A stretch of DNA of 64,000 nucleotides from the NCBI GenBank assembly GCA_947039485.1, contig CAMQZC010000015.1:1-64000 (forward strand), given 5' to 3'. The notes below the pieces were generated by a model, which saw nothing but the letters and a program-made list of their open reading frames with translations, ran no database searches and was not told the DNA's origin. The stretch comes from an uncultured Verrucomicrobiales bacterium (lineage in GTDB: Bacteria > Verrucomicrobiota > Verrucomicrobiia > Verrucomicrobiales > Akkermansiaceae). The first letter of the stretch is position 1. Every line of letters starts with the position of its first letter. Below, piece by piece: positions 48,551-57,499 of this stretch. A program made the position numbers and the translations under genes.

Positions 48551-48627
48551 GCTGGTGCTATTCTATCAAGTGTTGGTGCTGATGGCAAGTGTTGATGCAA
48601 TGGGCTGATAACGCTGTGGCTAACTGC

Positions 48628-49092
48628 TTATTTTGTCTGAGATTGCAGCTCGGTGTGGAGCTTGTTGACGATGGCGGCGAATTGTTCTTTTTCTTCCATG
48701 GTGAGGACGGAGGCAATCTCGTTGAATCGGCTGCAATGATTGTTGACAAAGGTGTCGCAAATTGAACTTCCCTTGGCTGCGAGTCGGATGAGGACGGCGC
48801 GGCGGTCTGAGGGGTTGGGGCGACGCTCAAAGAAGCCGCGCGTGCTCATGGACTCCACGAGTAGGGAGGTGGCCGGCACGGTCATTTGGAGATGTGTAGC
48901 GAGCTTCTTGAGAGAGACGCCCTCAGGCTCAATGCTCGTGATGTCTCGGAGACGGCGGATGGCCGCAGCTTGGCGTACGGTGAGACCCGTGAGCTTGCGC
49001 TGATGGCTCTCATCGCTCTCGCAAAATGTTCTGTGACGTAGTTCTTCGATGAGAGTGTTGAGATGGTAATAGGAGGTGTTCGCATTTATCAT
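48628..49092 (-). CDS. MarR-family transcriptional regulator
   Basis: 154 residues with the MarR layout: an N-terminal dimer helix, a winged helix-turn-helix (GVSLKKLATHLQMTVPATSLL), the wing EAFFERRPNPSDRRAV-like segment (here STRGFFERRPNPSDRRAVLI) with the typical Asp-Arg-Arg, and C-terminal dimer helices. MarR proteins usually repress their own promoter and a neighbour and respond to small phenolic ligands or oxidation. Candidate binding repeats overlap its own -35 element. Divergent to alr, with 110 bp between start codons. Confidence 0.93.
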   Translation of the reverse strand: MINANTSYYHLNTLIEELRHRTFCESDESHQRKLTGLTVRQAAAIRRLRDITSIEPEGVSLKKLATHLQMTVPATSLLVESMSTRGFFERRPNPSDRRAVLIRLAAKGSSICDTFVNNHCSRFNEIASVLTMEEKEQFAAIVNKLHTELQSQTK

Positions 49093-49098
49093 GGATAT

Positions 49099-49138
49099 GT
49101 TATGCGATAAGATTAAATAATTGTCAAGTAATAATTGT
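49099..49138 (-). promoter_or_regulatory. Leaderless-type MarR-gene promoter with two repeat sites
   Basis: On the minus strand TTGACA (49127-49122), a 17-bp spacer and CATAAC (49104-49099) end 6 bp before the ATG at 49092, so transcription should begin at or next to the start codon. Two direct repeats AATAATTGT (49116-49124 and 49130-49138) overlap the -35 and are candidate autorepressor sites. Confidence 0.6.
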
Positions 49139-49202
49139 TATTGCTGTTGTTGTTGCTGCATTTACGCTTGATAGCATGGCTCTTTATTGCTAGACTGTCT
49201 CC

Positions 49203-50339
49203 ATGCCTGCACAAAGCCCCCCACGCGCCTGGGTCGAGGTGGATCTCGAAGCGATAGCTCACAATTTAGACATTGCTCATCAGGCGGTGGGAGGAGCTCA
49301 TCTCATGCCTGTCATCAAGGCTGGCGCCTATGGTCATGGGCTAGAGCCTGTGGCTCGGCGCTTGAATCATGATGGTATCAGCTTCCTCGGTGTTGCCAAT
49401 GTGGGCGAGGCGCGCCGCATCAAGCGCATGGGCGGCAATAGTCGTCCTTTTATTCTCGGGCCCTCCTTTCCCGAGGAGCACGAGGAGCTTGTGCTCAATA
49501 ATTGGACCTGCAGCCTCTCTTCGATGGAGGAGGCGGAGCAGCTCAATCACTGGGCGGGGCTCTATGAGCGCAAGTTTCAGCTGCATCTAGCTGTTGATAT
49601 AGGGATGGGGCGCGAGGGTTTTTTGCCTAGTGATCTGGGCGCTCTCAAGGAGAAGCTCAAGCAGCTGCCGCATCTGGAGGTCGATGGGCTGATGTCTCAC
49701 TTCCCCTCTGCTGATGAGGATGTATCGAGTACGCAGTCTCAGATTGCGCTTTTTAGCGACTGTGTCAATGAGCTCTCATCATCATTTAACTTGCGCTACC
49801 GCCATGTGGCTGCGAGTGCTGGGCTGCTGGGCTATGATATTCCAGCGGCTAATCTCATCCGACCAGGTCTGCTACTCTATGGGGTGGCTCCGATGGCTTC
49901 AATTTACGATACTCTGCTGCGCCAGCCGCTCAAGCTTGCGGCGCGTGTGACACTGGTGCGCGATCTGCCCACAGGGCAGGGCGTATCCTATGGCAGCAGT
50001 TACCGCGCGAGTAAACCCATGCGCGTGGCAACGGTGGGCATCGGCTATGCGGATGGCTGGAGTCGCAAGCTCTCAGACTCAGGAGTGCAGCTCTGCATCA
50101 ATGGCAGACTCTGTCCCATGATTGGGCGCGTGACGATGGATCAAATTATGGCTGACGTCAGTGAGCTCTCAGAGGTTAAGTCAGGCGATATAGCCTATCT
50201 CATCTGCCCCGAGCAGTCGGTGGTAGATGTGGCGCGTCTCGCGGGAACCATCCCGTGGGAGGTGCTCACGGGGTTAGGCTCGCGCTTGCCTCGCTTTTAT
50301 TCCAACGAATCAAGCCCGATAGACTCAGCCCTTGACTAA
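49203..50339 (+). CDS. alr: Alanine racemase
   Basis: 378 residues. A PLP enzyme making D-alanine for peptidoglycan. It shows PRAWVEVDLEAIAHNL, the PLP-Lys motif MPVIKAGAYGHG (Lys about residue 40; usual VKANAYGHG), DIGMGREGF, RPGLLLYG, the second catalytic Tyr region GYADGWSRKLS, and MIGRVTMDQIMADV. The Ala-to-Gly and Asn-to-Gly changes in the AYGHG loop are mild. The C-terminus overlaps the deaminase gene on the other strand by 15 bp. Confidence 0.95.
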   Translation: MPAQSPPRAWVEVDLEAIAHNLDIAHQAVGGAHLMPVIKAGAYGHGLEPVARRLNHDGISFLGVANVGEARRIKRMGGNSRPFILGPSFPEEHEELVLNNWTCSLSSMEEAEQLNHWAGLYERKFQLHLAVDIGMGREGFLPSDLGALKEKLKQLPHLEVDGLMSHFPSADEDVSSTQSQIALFSDCVNELSSSFNLRYRHVAASAGLLGYDIPAANLIRPGLLLYGVAPMASIYDTLLRQPLKLAARVTLVRDLPTGQGVSYGSSYRASKPMRVATVGIGYADGWSRKLSDSGVQLCINGRLCPMIGRVTMDQIMADVSELSEVKSGDIAYLICPEQSVVDVARLAGTIPWEVLTGLGSRLPRFYSNESSPIDSALD

Positions 50340-50771
50340 GGGGAACTGCGCGCTGAGGGGGTACTCGCTCACCTCGATGAGCGCCACACCATACATCTGG
50401 GCAATTTGGGGGGCTTCGGACTTGGTATAAGCCTCGCCGTAGTAGATCGTCTTGACCCCATGCGCACAGAGTGCTTGCATGCAGGATGTGCAGGGCATGG
50501 TGGTGCAGGCGACAATCTTTGCCTGCCCCTTGGAGATGAGGCTACAGAGGTTAATCTCAGCATGCAGCATGAACTTCTGGCGACCGTCACGGTCATCCCA
50601 AAACCCCACAGGCGCACAAAAGCCGGGGTAGAGCCCATTGTAGGCGGTGCCAATCACGCGGTTATCTGCATCGAGAGCGGCTGCTCCAACCTTGCGGTAG
50701 GGATCTTCGGAGCGCAGGGCTGCCACATGCGCAAGCGCCATAGCGTATTGGGGGATAGCAATTCTTTCCAT
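50325..50771 (-). CDS. dCMP/cytidine deaminase-family zinc enzyme
   Basis: 148 residues from MERIAIPQYAMALA. It has the zinc-deaminase motifs HAEINL (ligand His, catalytic Glu) and PCTSCMQALCAHG (two Cys ligands). The RSEDPYRKVGAAALDADNRVIGTAYNG segment (in two parts) is typical of dCMP deaminase/ComEB proteins, which make dUMP for thymidylate synthesis. Free-cytidine or tRNA deaminases are less likely by motif spacing. Confidence 0.88.
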   Translation of the reverse strand: MERIAIPQYAMALAHVAALRSEDPYRKVGAAALDADNRVIGTAYNGLYPGFCAPVGFWDDRDGRQKFMLHAEINLCSLISKGQAKIVACTTMPCTSCMQALCAHGVKTIYYGEAYTKSEAPQIAQMYGVALIEVSEYPLSAQFPLVKG

Positions 50772-50859
50772 GCCTCTAATATACGCCATCAATGCTAGGA
50801 ATCAAGCTCTTTCTCAGCTCTTCTCTTGACAGCCCTTCTTCTTTTTGCTATAAAAAAGC

Positions 50860-51648
50860 GTGCTCTTGAGTCTGATTAATCTGGTTGTTTTATTTGTGTT
50901 TATTGCTCTGGCTATCTGGCAGAGTGTCAGCGGGCATACGATGTCTGATAGCTTGGCTGATATGCTGCTCTCTGTGCTGCTCACCCTTGGGTTTGTGGCT
51001 GTTGTTAGCAATGCTGCTCTCGGACTTGCGCGAGCGCTCTCTGCGCGCTCCTTTCTCCAGCCTGCCTGCTGGGCGATTCTATTTCTCTGCCTAGGCTCAA
51101 CAGCTACCGTGGTAACCACAACAGCGGGGAGTATGAAAAATATGCCCGTTGATGGGTCGAGCTGGGATGTTGATAGCCTCCCCGAGGGGAGTGAGGAGCT
51201 GCTCCTCAGTGTGGCACGAGGGGAGCAAGACATCTTGCGCTCAAATCTCCAGCCTGACTCAGAGCTCGCCGCGGCCGCGGCGGTCATTGCTATTGATTAT
51301 GCTCAGCTCTCATTATTGAGCGAGCTGCTCGACTCCGGCGTCTCAGCGAATAGCGTCTGGCAGGGGACTAGTCTGCTAGCTGCCGCGATCAACAAGAATG
51401 ATATCCCCGTGGTGGGAAAACTCCTCCAAGCAGGGGCAAATGTCAACCAGCAGGACGAGACAGGCAATAGCCCCCTCATCCTCGCCGTCATCGCCTCAAA
51501 TGAGAACCTCATCAAGCTGCTCATGCAGCATGGAGCTAATCCAAGCCTCTGCAACAAGGATGGCTACGATGCCCGCAGCTTTAGCTCCCTAGATCGCATC
51601 CTCAAACTCCTCAAGCCCCCCCCAAGCCATGACCGAAAAACAACTTAA
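50860..51648 (+). CDS. Membrane protein with periplasmic or cytoplasmic ankyrin repeats
   Basis: 262 residues from a GTG. Three hydrophobic helices (LINLVVLFVFIALAIW; LADMLLSVLLTLGFVAVVSN; PACWAILFLCLGSTATVVTT) precede a linker and three to four ankyrin repeats (about 140-255: LLSELLDSGVSANSVWQG, VVGKLLQAGANVNQQDETG, NLIKLLMQHGANPSLCNKDG). The 3' end overlaps the first DUF2157-like gene by 20 bp, placing it at the head of the membrane-protein operon. The N-terminal start is uncertain; a later ATG at 50940 would drop the first helix. Confidence 0.75.
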   Translation: MLLSLINLVVLFVFIALAIWQSVSGHTMSDSLADMLLSVLLTLGFVAVVSNAALGLARALSARSFLQPACWAILFLCLGSTATVVTTTAGSMKNMPVDGSSWDVDSLPEGSEELLLSVARGEQDILRSNLQPDSELAAAAAVIAIDYAQLSLLSELLDSGVSANSVWQGTSLLAAAINKNDIPVVGKLLQAGANVNQQDETGNSPLILAVIASNENLIKLLMQHGANPSLCNKDGYDARSFSSLDRILKLLKPPPSHDRKTT

Positions 51649-52792
51649 GCTCTGGCAAACGCAGGGCATCATCTGCTCTGCTGGAGCGGAGGACATCCGC
51701 AATGCCTGCGGAGTGGAGCCCATGCAGCGCGGCCGCATCCTGCGCCCTCTCATGAGCCTGATTGCTTGCCTGCTCCTCCTCGCCGCCGCCAGTATCTTCA
51801 TCAATGAGAACTGGGGGCAGATCGCTGATATCTGCAAGCAGATTGGCGCGGCTCTCCTGCTGCTGCTCTGCTGGCTCGGATTTGCCATCGCGCGCTGGCG
51901 CAAGGCTGTCTGGATCAGCGAACTCTTTGCCCTCGCTGGTTGCGGCATGTGGATACTCAATCTCATGCTCCAAACGTATCTATTTAACATGACGCCGCCT
52001 GCGGTCGATGGCCTCCCCCTCGTCATAGCTGGTGTTTTGCTCCTCCCTCTGATCTTCCCCCTGCGCCTCTGCTTTGTGCTCCTTGTTTGCTTATCCACCT
52101 TTTGGGTGACATTGCTCTATACTACACCCAGCGACGAGAGTGTCTTGGGACTGCTCCCTGCGGAGTCAAACACCTCGGACATGAAGGCTTGGGGCTATTT
52201 AGTTGCGGGCTTGGCTTTGCTCTTTTGGGCGGCTGTCAGTCAGATTTTTGGGCAGAGTAAGGGTGAGTATCGCCATTATGGCTTGATCTCGCCTCTCTGC
52301 TGGGTACTCTCGCTGCTTTGTTTTTTCCTGCTGGCAGACTGCCGTTTTCGTGGATATGATACCTACCAATCAATGATAACGCCCATCTACTATCTGCCCT
52401 GCATTCTGCTAGGTCTCTTTGCATGGGCGAGCATGGGGCGTGGCATCAGCAAGACCGGCCAGTGCTGCCTCTTCTTACTCAGCTTTGCCCCCAGCCTGAG
52501 TCTCGCCTACTATCTTGAGGGTTACGATGATATCCGTATCCTTTATGCGGCTCTCGCCTGCTTCAGCCTCACTGCCATGGGCTATGCCCTCGCCACGCGC
52601 AGCGCGCTGTGGCTCTGTGGCTCCATCGTCCTCGTCTTTACTTCCTTTGTCTTCTTGATGAGCTTCAATCGAAGCATTGCCGACTTGGATAAAGCTCCCT
52701 TGCTCGGCTTCTTTGGGTTACTAACAGCTCTCATCGCCTATGCCTCCCTGCGCAGGGCAGGTAAGCTCCATGTAGAAGGGGCTGCCCAATGA
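51629..52792 (+). CDS. DUF2157-like membrane protein, cassette 1
   Basis: 387 residues. A short N-terminal helix (MTEKQLKLWQTQGIICSAGAEDI) typical of DUF2157 precedes ten or so transmembrane helices. The first pair reads LIACLLLLAAASIFINENWGQIADICKQIGAALLLLLC (broken), with the 'ENW' turn shared by all five relatives in this window. DUF2157 and DUF4401 proteins are often encoded together and have no known function. Overlaps: 20 bp with the ankyrin gene, 4 bp (ATGA) with the next gene. Confidence 0.85.
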   Translation: MTEKQLKLWQTQGIICSAGAEDIRNACGVEPMQRGRILRPLMSLIACLLLLAAASIFINENWGQIADICKQIGAALLLLLCWLGFAIARWRKAVWISELFALAGCGMWILNLMLQTYLFNMTPPAVDGLPLVIAGVLLLPLIFPLRLCFVLLVCLSTFWVTLLYTTPSDESVLGLLPAESNTSDMKAWGYLVAGLALLFWAAVSQIFGQSKGEYRHYGLISPLCWVLSLLCFFLLADCRFRGYDTYQSMITPIYYLPCILLGLFAWASMGRGISKTGQCCLFLLSFAPSLSLAYYLEGYDDIRILYAALACFSLTAMGYALATRSALWLCGSIVLVFTSFVFLMSFNRSIADLDKAPLLGFFGLLTALIAYASLRRAGKLHVEGAAQ

Positions 52793-53622
52793 TGCGCTCC
52801 CTAGCCCTTATCTGCGTCTTGCTCCTGCAGTTTGCCTGGATTGGCTACAGCTATCTCGATATTCCTCGCCGCCTCGCGGAGGCACCTAAGCTACTGCTGC
52901 CCTGCAAATATGAGCCGATAAATTCTCAATCAACATCGGGCAAGCTTTCTCTATTCTTTGTTGCCTCTCAATGGGACATGGGAGAGGGTATGCGCGTTGA
53001 GCCTTACTCTAATTTTTGGGATGCAGACGATCTCATGCTCGTTGAGTCAGATGAGCTTCTCGCTTATCAACGCGAGGCGCTTTTTGAGACGGGCTACAAG
53101 CAGCCGTGCTCCACGCGCCCCTATCAATTCTATAAGAAAGACGATGCGAAGCCTCTACCTAGCTTCTCCCAGCCTAGCAAGAAGCGCAAGGACGCCCATG
53201 TGTTTTCTCTGTATGGTGGTCGAGGAGAGTCCCACTGGTTCTTTACATACCATCAAAGGCTTGGTGTCTATGCCTATTTTAATCAGTCCGGGCGATTCAC
53301 CCGCCTCGATGAAAGTCGCCAAGCTGCCCCCTTGTCCGGTGAGTATGCTGTGATGCTTCACCAAGGTTACCAAGGTTCTCTATTGATCAAACCCTTTGTT
53401 CATCAAGATAAGATCAAGCTATCTATTGTCCCTCAGTCCGCTCGTGAATGGAACTATAGCCCAAGCAAGGAGGCGAGCTCCTTACCCGAGCTTGGGTATG
53501 ATGAGTCCTTTATGGTCGAGTTTGCTATCATGAATCGACAACTCACGCCTCTGCGTATTCTCCCCGAAATTCATACACTTAGTCCAGCCACGGAAACCAG
53601 TCTTCAAGAAAGCCATGAATAA
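52789..53622 (+). CDS. Membrane-anchored protein, GDYXXLXY-like partner, cassette 1
   Basis: 277 residues. One N-terminal helix (ALICVLLLQFAWIGYSY) then a hydrophilic domain with LFFVASQWDMGEGMRVE and APLSGEYAVMLHQGY. It aligns with the protein at 56639 at ASQWDMG/ANQWQLG and at SGEYAVML/AGEYIVAL. GDYXXLXY-domain proteins usually follow DUF4401 genes; here the motif reads GEY, so the relation is tentative. Coupled by ATGA overlaps with its upstream neighbour and an 8-bp overlap downstream. Confidence 0.75.
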   Translation: MMRSLALICVLLLQFAWIGYSYLDIPRRLAEAPKLLLPCKYEPINSQSTSGKLSLFFVASQWDMGEGMRVEPYSNFWDADDLMLVESDELLAYQREALFETGYKQPCSTRPYQFYKKDDAKPLPSFSQPSKKRKDAHVFSLYGGRGESHWFFTYHQRLGVYAYFNQSGRFTRLDESRQAAPLSGEYAVMLHQGYQGSLLIKPFVHQDKIKLSIVPQSAREWNYSPSKEASSLPELGYDESFMVEFAIMNRQLTPLRILPEIHTLSPATETSLQESHE

Positions 53623-54817
53623 AGCCGAAATCTCCAAACTCGTCGAGCAAGGACTCCTCAACCCCGATCAAGTAAGCCAAATCAAGCAGCTTGGGCCCCG
53701 CTTCTATGCCCTCTGGGCTGGCCGCGTCTTAGGCATGGTTGCCATCCTCCAGATTATCGTTGCCATCTGCCTTGTCATATCGAGCTACTGGGATCAGATG
53801 GGGGATATTATCCCGCAGTTAGGTGTTGCTGCTCTGCTGTTGCTAAGCTTGCTGGGTTGCATCATGTTCTATCGTAGGAAAGCCCCGCTGCTCGCCAACG
53901 GCTGCGCCATTGCGACCCTAGCCTTCCTCAACGCCAACCTTGTCTTGCAGGATGATTTGCGTGAGCTTGACCTGCATGTCCTCGATTACATGAGCCTCGT
54001 CTGGCTAGCCTCACTGCTCCTCGTGCTCTTCCTTCCCCTGCGAGTGCTCAGCTATGCTTTCTTCATCTGCTCAGTCGCTTTTCTCAAGGGGCTTACATCC
54101 TTAGAGTGTCATTGGATGGGGCTGAGCGAGACGCTACCTGATGGAATGGGCAATTTTATCATCTTGGCGACCATCATGCTCGTTGCCTCTATCGGTGATA
54201 TGGCCTCGCAGCTGCGTAGCCGCTACCAGAGCTGGCAGGGATTTGCCACGCTGGCTTGGTACTGCATCCCTCTCGTGAGTATTGGCCTCATTTTGTACAT
54301 TGATACCGAAGATTACACGCTGAGCAACTATCTCATTACCATAGCTCCAATCCCCTTGCTCTATATCGGTCTTTGTGTGCGCGAGGGCTGGGGATTCTCC
54401 ATCACGCGCCTGCTCATCTGCCTCTCGCCTCTCGCCTGTGTCCTGCTCTCACTGATATGTCTCCCAGAGGATTGGGTTGTCATTGTCATCGCTTTGTGTG
54501 CTATGAGCCTGCTCTATTACTGGCATAGCCTGCGCAACAACGGACGCCCCATCTGGATTGCGGTCTCAATCCTAATCCTCATGATATCAAACGGCTTTCT
54601 GATCATTAATTTCAATGGTAACGAGGCTTTTGCCAATGGTTGGCTCTACCGCTGCATGATCCTTGTCGCTGAGGCCCTCATCATCTTACTGCTCGGGCGC
54701 ATCTACCTGCAGGCTCGTCATCGAGCCCCCATCCCCACACCCCAACCCCAGCCTGAGGCTCAGCCCCAAGGCGTCCCCTCTCTACCACCAGTACCACCCA
54801 TTAATCCTCAATCATGA
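53615..54817 (+). CDS. DUF2157/DUF4401-like membrane protein, cassette 1
   Basis: 400 residues. The cytoplasmic N-terminus MNKAEISKLVEQGLLNPDQVSQI matches the DUF2157-type leader helix ('G.L..eq...i'). About ten transmembrane helices follow, starting IVAICLVISSYWDQMGDIIPQLG, and a Pro/Gln-rich tail (PIPTPQPQPEAQPQ). It is the third member of the first cassette and differs clearly from the one at 51629. Overlaps its neighbours by 8 and 4 bp. Function unknown. Confidence 0.82.
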   Translation: MNKAEISKLVEQGLLNPDQVSQIKQLGPRFYALWAGRVLGMVAILQIIVAICLVISSYWDQMGDIIPQLGVAALLLLSLLGCIMFYRRKAPLLANGCAIATLAFLNANLVLQDDLRELDLHVLDYMSLVWLASLLLVLFLPLRVLSYAFFICSVAFLKGLTSLECHWMGLSETLPDGMGNFIILATIMLVASIGDMASQLRSRYQSWQGFATLAWYCIPLVSIGLILYIDTEDYTLSNYLITIAPIPLLYIGLCVREGWGFSITRLLICLSPLACVLLSLICLPEDWVVIVIALCAMSLLYYWHSLRNNGRPIWIAVSILILMISNGFLIINFNGNEAFANGWLYRCMILVAEALIILLLGRIYLQARHRAPIPTPQPQPEAQPQGVPSLPPVPPINPQS

Positions 54818-55566
54818 AATTAGCCATCATCCTCGCCCTAGCCCTCACTCACGCCAGTTTACTGCACGCTGAGGACTTTACCCTCCTTGATAAGAGCATC
54901 CTCAAGGAGGCCTCTGTGAGTCGCTCAGGGAGTGACTTTGTCATTATTAGTCACGCAGGCGGTGTGCAGCGTGTTGCTGCAAAAGAACTCAGCCCGGAGT
55001 TGCAAACGCGATTCAAAATGACCCCGGAGCAGGTGGAGTCTCGCCTCGAAATAACGAAGGAAAAGAAGGCGGCCGCTCGCGCTCGCGCTAATACCGCCCA
55101 TGAGAAGCACCTCGCTATCATCAATGCCAGCAAGAGCAAGCCACGTCATCTCAATGCCAAAGAGTTGCAAAGCATAATTGAGCCATACATGGAGCTACCA
55201 CGCGCGGCGAGCGAATACCTTGTCGCCGACTGGAATCGCCGCGAGTTCCTGCGCCTCAACCTCAAGGATGAAGCTGCCGAGTACCGCGACCTGCGCCACG
55301 AGAAGGCCCCAGCCTTTGAGCGCCTGCGCGAGAGCCAAGAAGAGCCAGCCGAGCTTGAGGCGGAGAATAAGAAACTCACTGAGCAGAATGCCGCGCTGCG
55401 TGCGCAAATCGCCCAGCTGCAAGCTGAGGCTACGAGAGAAAAGGAGCCGCGTAAGGTCATCATCAACAACCCTGTGCGCTACGTCCCTGTGCGCCCATTC
55501 TACCGCCCCCACAGGCCGTATCCTCGCCCTGAGCCTCGCCCCATTATCAGCATCAAGCATAACTAA
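54814..55566 (+). CDS. Exported coiled-coil protein with a short beta module
   Basis: 250 residues with a signal peptide (MKLAIILALALTHASLLHAE). The module at about 22-75 (LLDKSILKEASVSRSGSDFVIISHAGGVQRVAAKEL, broken) is the same short beta segment seen in the protein at 3134. A charged helix and coiled coil follow (about 80-215: EPAELEAENKKLTEQNAALR), then a Pro/Arg/Tyr-rich C-terminus (RPFYRPHRPYPRPEPRP). It splits cassette 1 from cassette 2 and was probably inserted. Coupled to both neighbours (4-bp overlap; 2-bp gap). Confidence 0.75.
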   Translation: MKLAIILALALTHASLLHAEDFTLLDKSILKEASVSRSGSDFVIISHAGGVQRVAAKELSPELQTRFKMTPEQVESRLEITKEKKAAARARANTAHEKHLAIINASKSKPRHLNAKELQSIIEPYMELPRAASEYLVADWNRREFLRLNLKDEAAEYRDLRHEKAPAFERLRESQEEPAELEAENKKLTEQNAALRAQIAQLQAEATREKEPRKVIINNPVRYVPVRPFYRPHRPYPRPEPRPIISIKHN

Positions 55567-55568
55567 GA

Positions 55569-56642
55569 ATGAACACGAACGAAATCAAGGCCTCCCCCCC
55601 GCTCATCCCCTTGCTAATGCGGATTGCCGCTGCCGCCCTCCTGCTGTCCGCCGCCGCCTACAGTATCGACAAGAACTGGGGCGTCATACCTGATAGTATC
55701 AAGCAACTCTGCGGTATTCTCCTGCTCATTGGTAGCTTCTTGGGTCTTCTTCTTGCCCAGCGTCGTCAGATGCCTTGGACGAGCGAGCTGCTCGGCATTG
55801 CTGTCTGCGCCTGCTGGGCAGGCAATATTGCCCTACAGGGCTACTTGTTTAATTCTCAAAATCCCAGCATTGAGGGGCTCGTTCTCATCCTCTTGGGTAT
55901 CCTGCCACTTCCCTTTATCCTGCCCCTGCGTGGCGTGATGATCTTCGTGGTTGCTCTGAGCTTAGGTTCCTGTTTCGAATCTGTGAGCAGCGCTGGTTAC
56001 ATCAGCCCCTTGGCCGTGGCTGACTTCGTCTTATTGAGTCCTATTGATCCGGAGTTCTGTCACCTGCTCGCGCCATCCCTGCTCGGCATGCTTTGGGCGA
56101 TCATCCTCCAGCAGCTCAGCCGCAAAGCCATCTATCAAGGCTATGCGCTACTCGTGCCGCTCGCTTGGGTTGTATCGGGGATGCTCTGCCTTGGCAGCTG
56201 CTTTGAGCTCGATGGTCATGAGGCTACGCCTGCCATGGGCATTTGGCTTGTATGGCTGGGCGTTGCCGCAATCATCGGGGCCGCTGGCTACGCCAGCCTG
56301 CGCCAGCGTGATGGCATCGCGCTCTCCCTGCCGCGCCTCCTCATTGTCATTGCTCCCACGCTGTTGCTGCTGCTCACTCGCTATCAAGTCTGCCTGCTAC
56401 CCTGTCTTGGGGCTCTCATCTTTAGTTACAGTGTTGCGGTCTGCTTGTACGCATGGCAGATACGCCAATGGGTCTGGTTGATCGGGGGCGTGTGCTTCCT
56501 TTCCATGTGCCCTAGCTGGTTTAATAGTCATGCGGATATCCCTCAATGGCAAGAAGCTGCTATTGTAGCCGCGCTTGGGCTCTTTAGCCTCGCGATGAGC
56601 TACCTCTATCTTAAGCCTCAAAAAGAAAGCAAAAGCCTGTGA
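55569..56642 (+). CDS. DUF2157-like membrane protein, cassette 2
   Basis: 357 residues. Closest in the window to the protein at 51629: LLSAAAYSIDKNWGVIPDSIKQLCGILLLIGS and MPWTSELLGIAVCACWAGNIALQGYLFN parallel INENWGQIADI and VWISELFALAGCGMWILNLMLQTYLFN. It lacks the leader helix of cassette 1 (starts MNTNEIKASPP). About ten transmembrane helices. The stop overlaps the next GTG start by 4 bp. Part of its 3' end is present again in the decayed copy at 58598. Confidence 0.82.
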   Translation: MNTNEIKASPPLIPLLMRIAAAALLLSAAAYSIDKNWGVIPDSIKQLCGILLLIGSFLGLLLAQRRQMPWTSELLGIAVCACWAGNIALQGYLFNSQNPSIEGLVLILLGILPLPFILPLRGVMIFVVALSLGSCFESVSSAGYISPLAVADFVLLSPIDPEFCHLLAPSLLGMLWAIILQQLSRKAIYQGYALLVPLAWVVSGMLCLGSCFELDGHEATPAMGIWLVWLGVAAIIGAAGYASLRQRDGIALSLPRLLIVIAPTLLLLLTRYQVCLLPCLGALIFSYSVAVCLYAWQIRQWVWLIGGVCFLSMCPSWFNSHADIPQWQEAAIVAALGLFSLAMSYLYLKPQKESKSL

Positions 56643-57499
56643 AACGCCCGATTCTCCTTCTATTCCTCTTGTTAGCCCAGCTCGCCTTTTTCGCTTACAA
56701 TGCCAAAAGTACCCAATCGCGGCTTGCGTCAGCTGAGATAATCAGTCTGCCTGTTAGCCTGCCTGACGGCTATCCTGATACCGATGACACCAGAGTGCCA
56801 GTGCAAACCATGATTATGGCAAATCAGTGGCAGCTTGGTCGCAGTATCAAGATTGAGTTTGATGATGAGTTTGATGATGAGCTTAGACGTGGACCTGTTA
56901 TCCATCATGATGATAGAGCTGATGTTGTTTTTGATAAGCTTTTGAAGAATCGCTACTGGCGGTATGAAGAGAGTGATGAGGCCGCTAGCCATCCGCCATG
57001 CAGCAGCTTCGCTCAGCCTGATGATAAGGCCGCTGATGCAGTCATCATCGAGTATAGCCCGTCATCTTATCCGAGCATAAAGAGGCCGAAGAACTCCAGC
57101 TCTGAGGCGAATCTAAAGTGTTTCTTTGCCTATTATAAGAAAGGTCAGGGAGAGCTACTTGAGCTGAGTCGCATCGAATACAGTACCGCTCCCGAGGCTC
57201 TAGCTGGTGAGTATATCGTGGCTCTGGGCGATCACCTTGATATGCGTCACTACATCCTCCGCGATGCTGAGGGTAAAGAGAGCCTGCAATTGCGCATCAC
57301 CCTCGGCTATAACGCCCCCACTTGGCCGTTCTATGATAAGAATCCTTCAATCTCAGGGGAGAATAGCAGCAGTCTCCCTTACAATCTAGATCTCTATCAT
57401 CTCGGTGGCGGTCGCTATGTGCCCAAGGCGCTGAGCCGCCTGCCGCTTGAGCCTCTCCTCCCCGATATCGATAACCTCAAAAAGAACACCGCAAAATGA
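56639..57499 (+). CDS. Membrane-anchored protein, GDYXXLXY-like partner, cassette 2
   Basis: 286 residues from a GTG (overlap GTGA). One N-terminal helix (PILLLFLLLAQLAFFAY) then a hydrophilic domain with MIMANQWQLGRSIKIEFDDE, a repeated FDDEFDDELR stretch, CFFAYYKKGQGELLEL, ALAGEYIVALGDHLDM and a closing LYHLGGGRYVPKALSRLPLE. The counterpart at 52789 shares the same plan. A second, internally deleted copy lies at 58653-59174. Probable envelope protein acting with its DUF2157/DUF4401-like neighbours; role unknown. Confidence 0.75.
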   Translation: MKRPILLLFLLLAQLAFFAYNAKSTQSRLASAEIISLPVSLPDGYPDTDDTRVPVQTMIMANQWQLGRSIKIEFDDEFDDELRRGPVIHHDDRADVVFDKLLKNRYWRYEESDEAASHPPCSSFAQPDDKAADAVIIEYSPSSYPSIKRPKNSSSEANLKCFFAYYKKGQGELLELSRIEYSTAPEALAGEYIVALGDHLDMRHYILRDAEGKESLQLRITLGYNAPTWPFYDKNPSISGENSSSLPYNLDLYHLGGGRYVPKALSRLPLEPLLPDIDNLKKNTAK

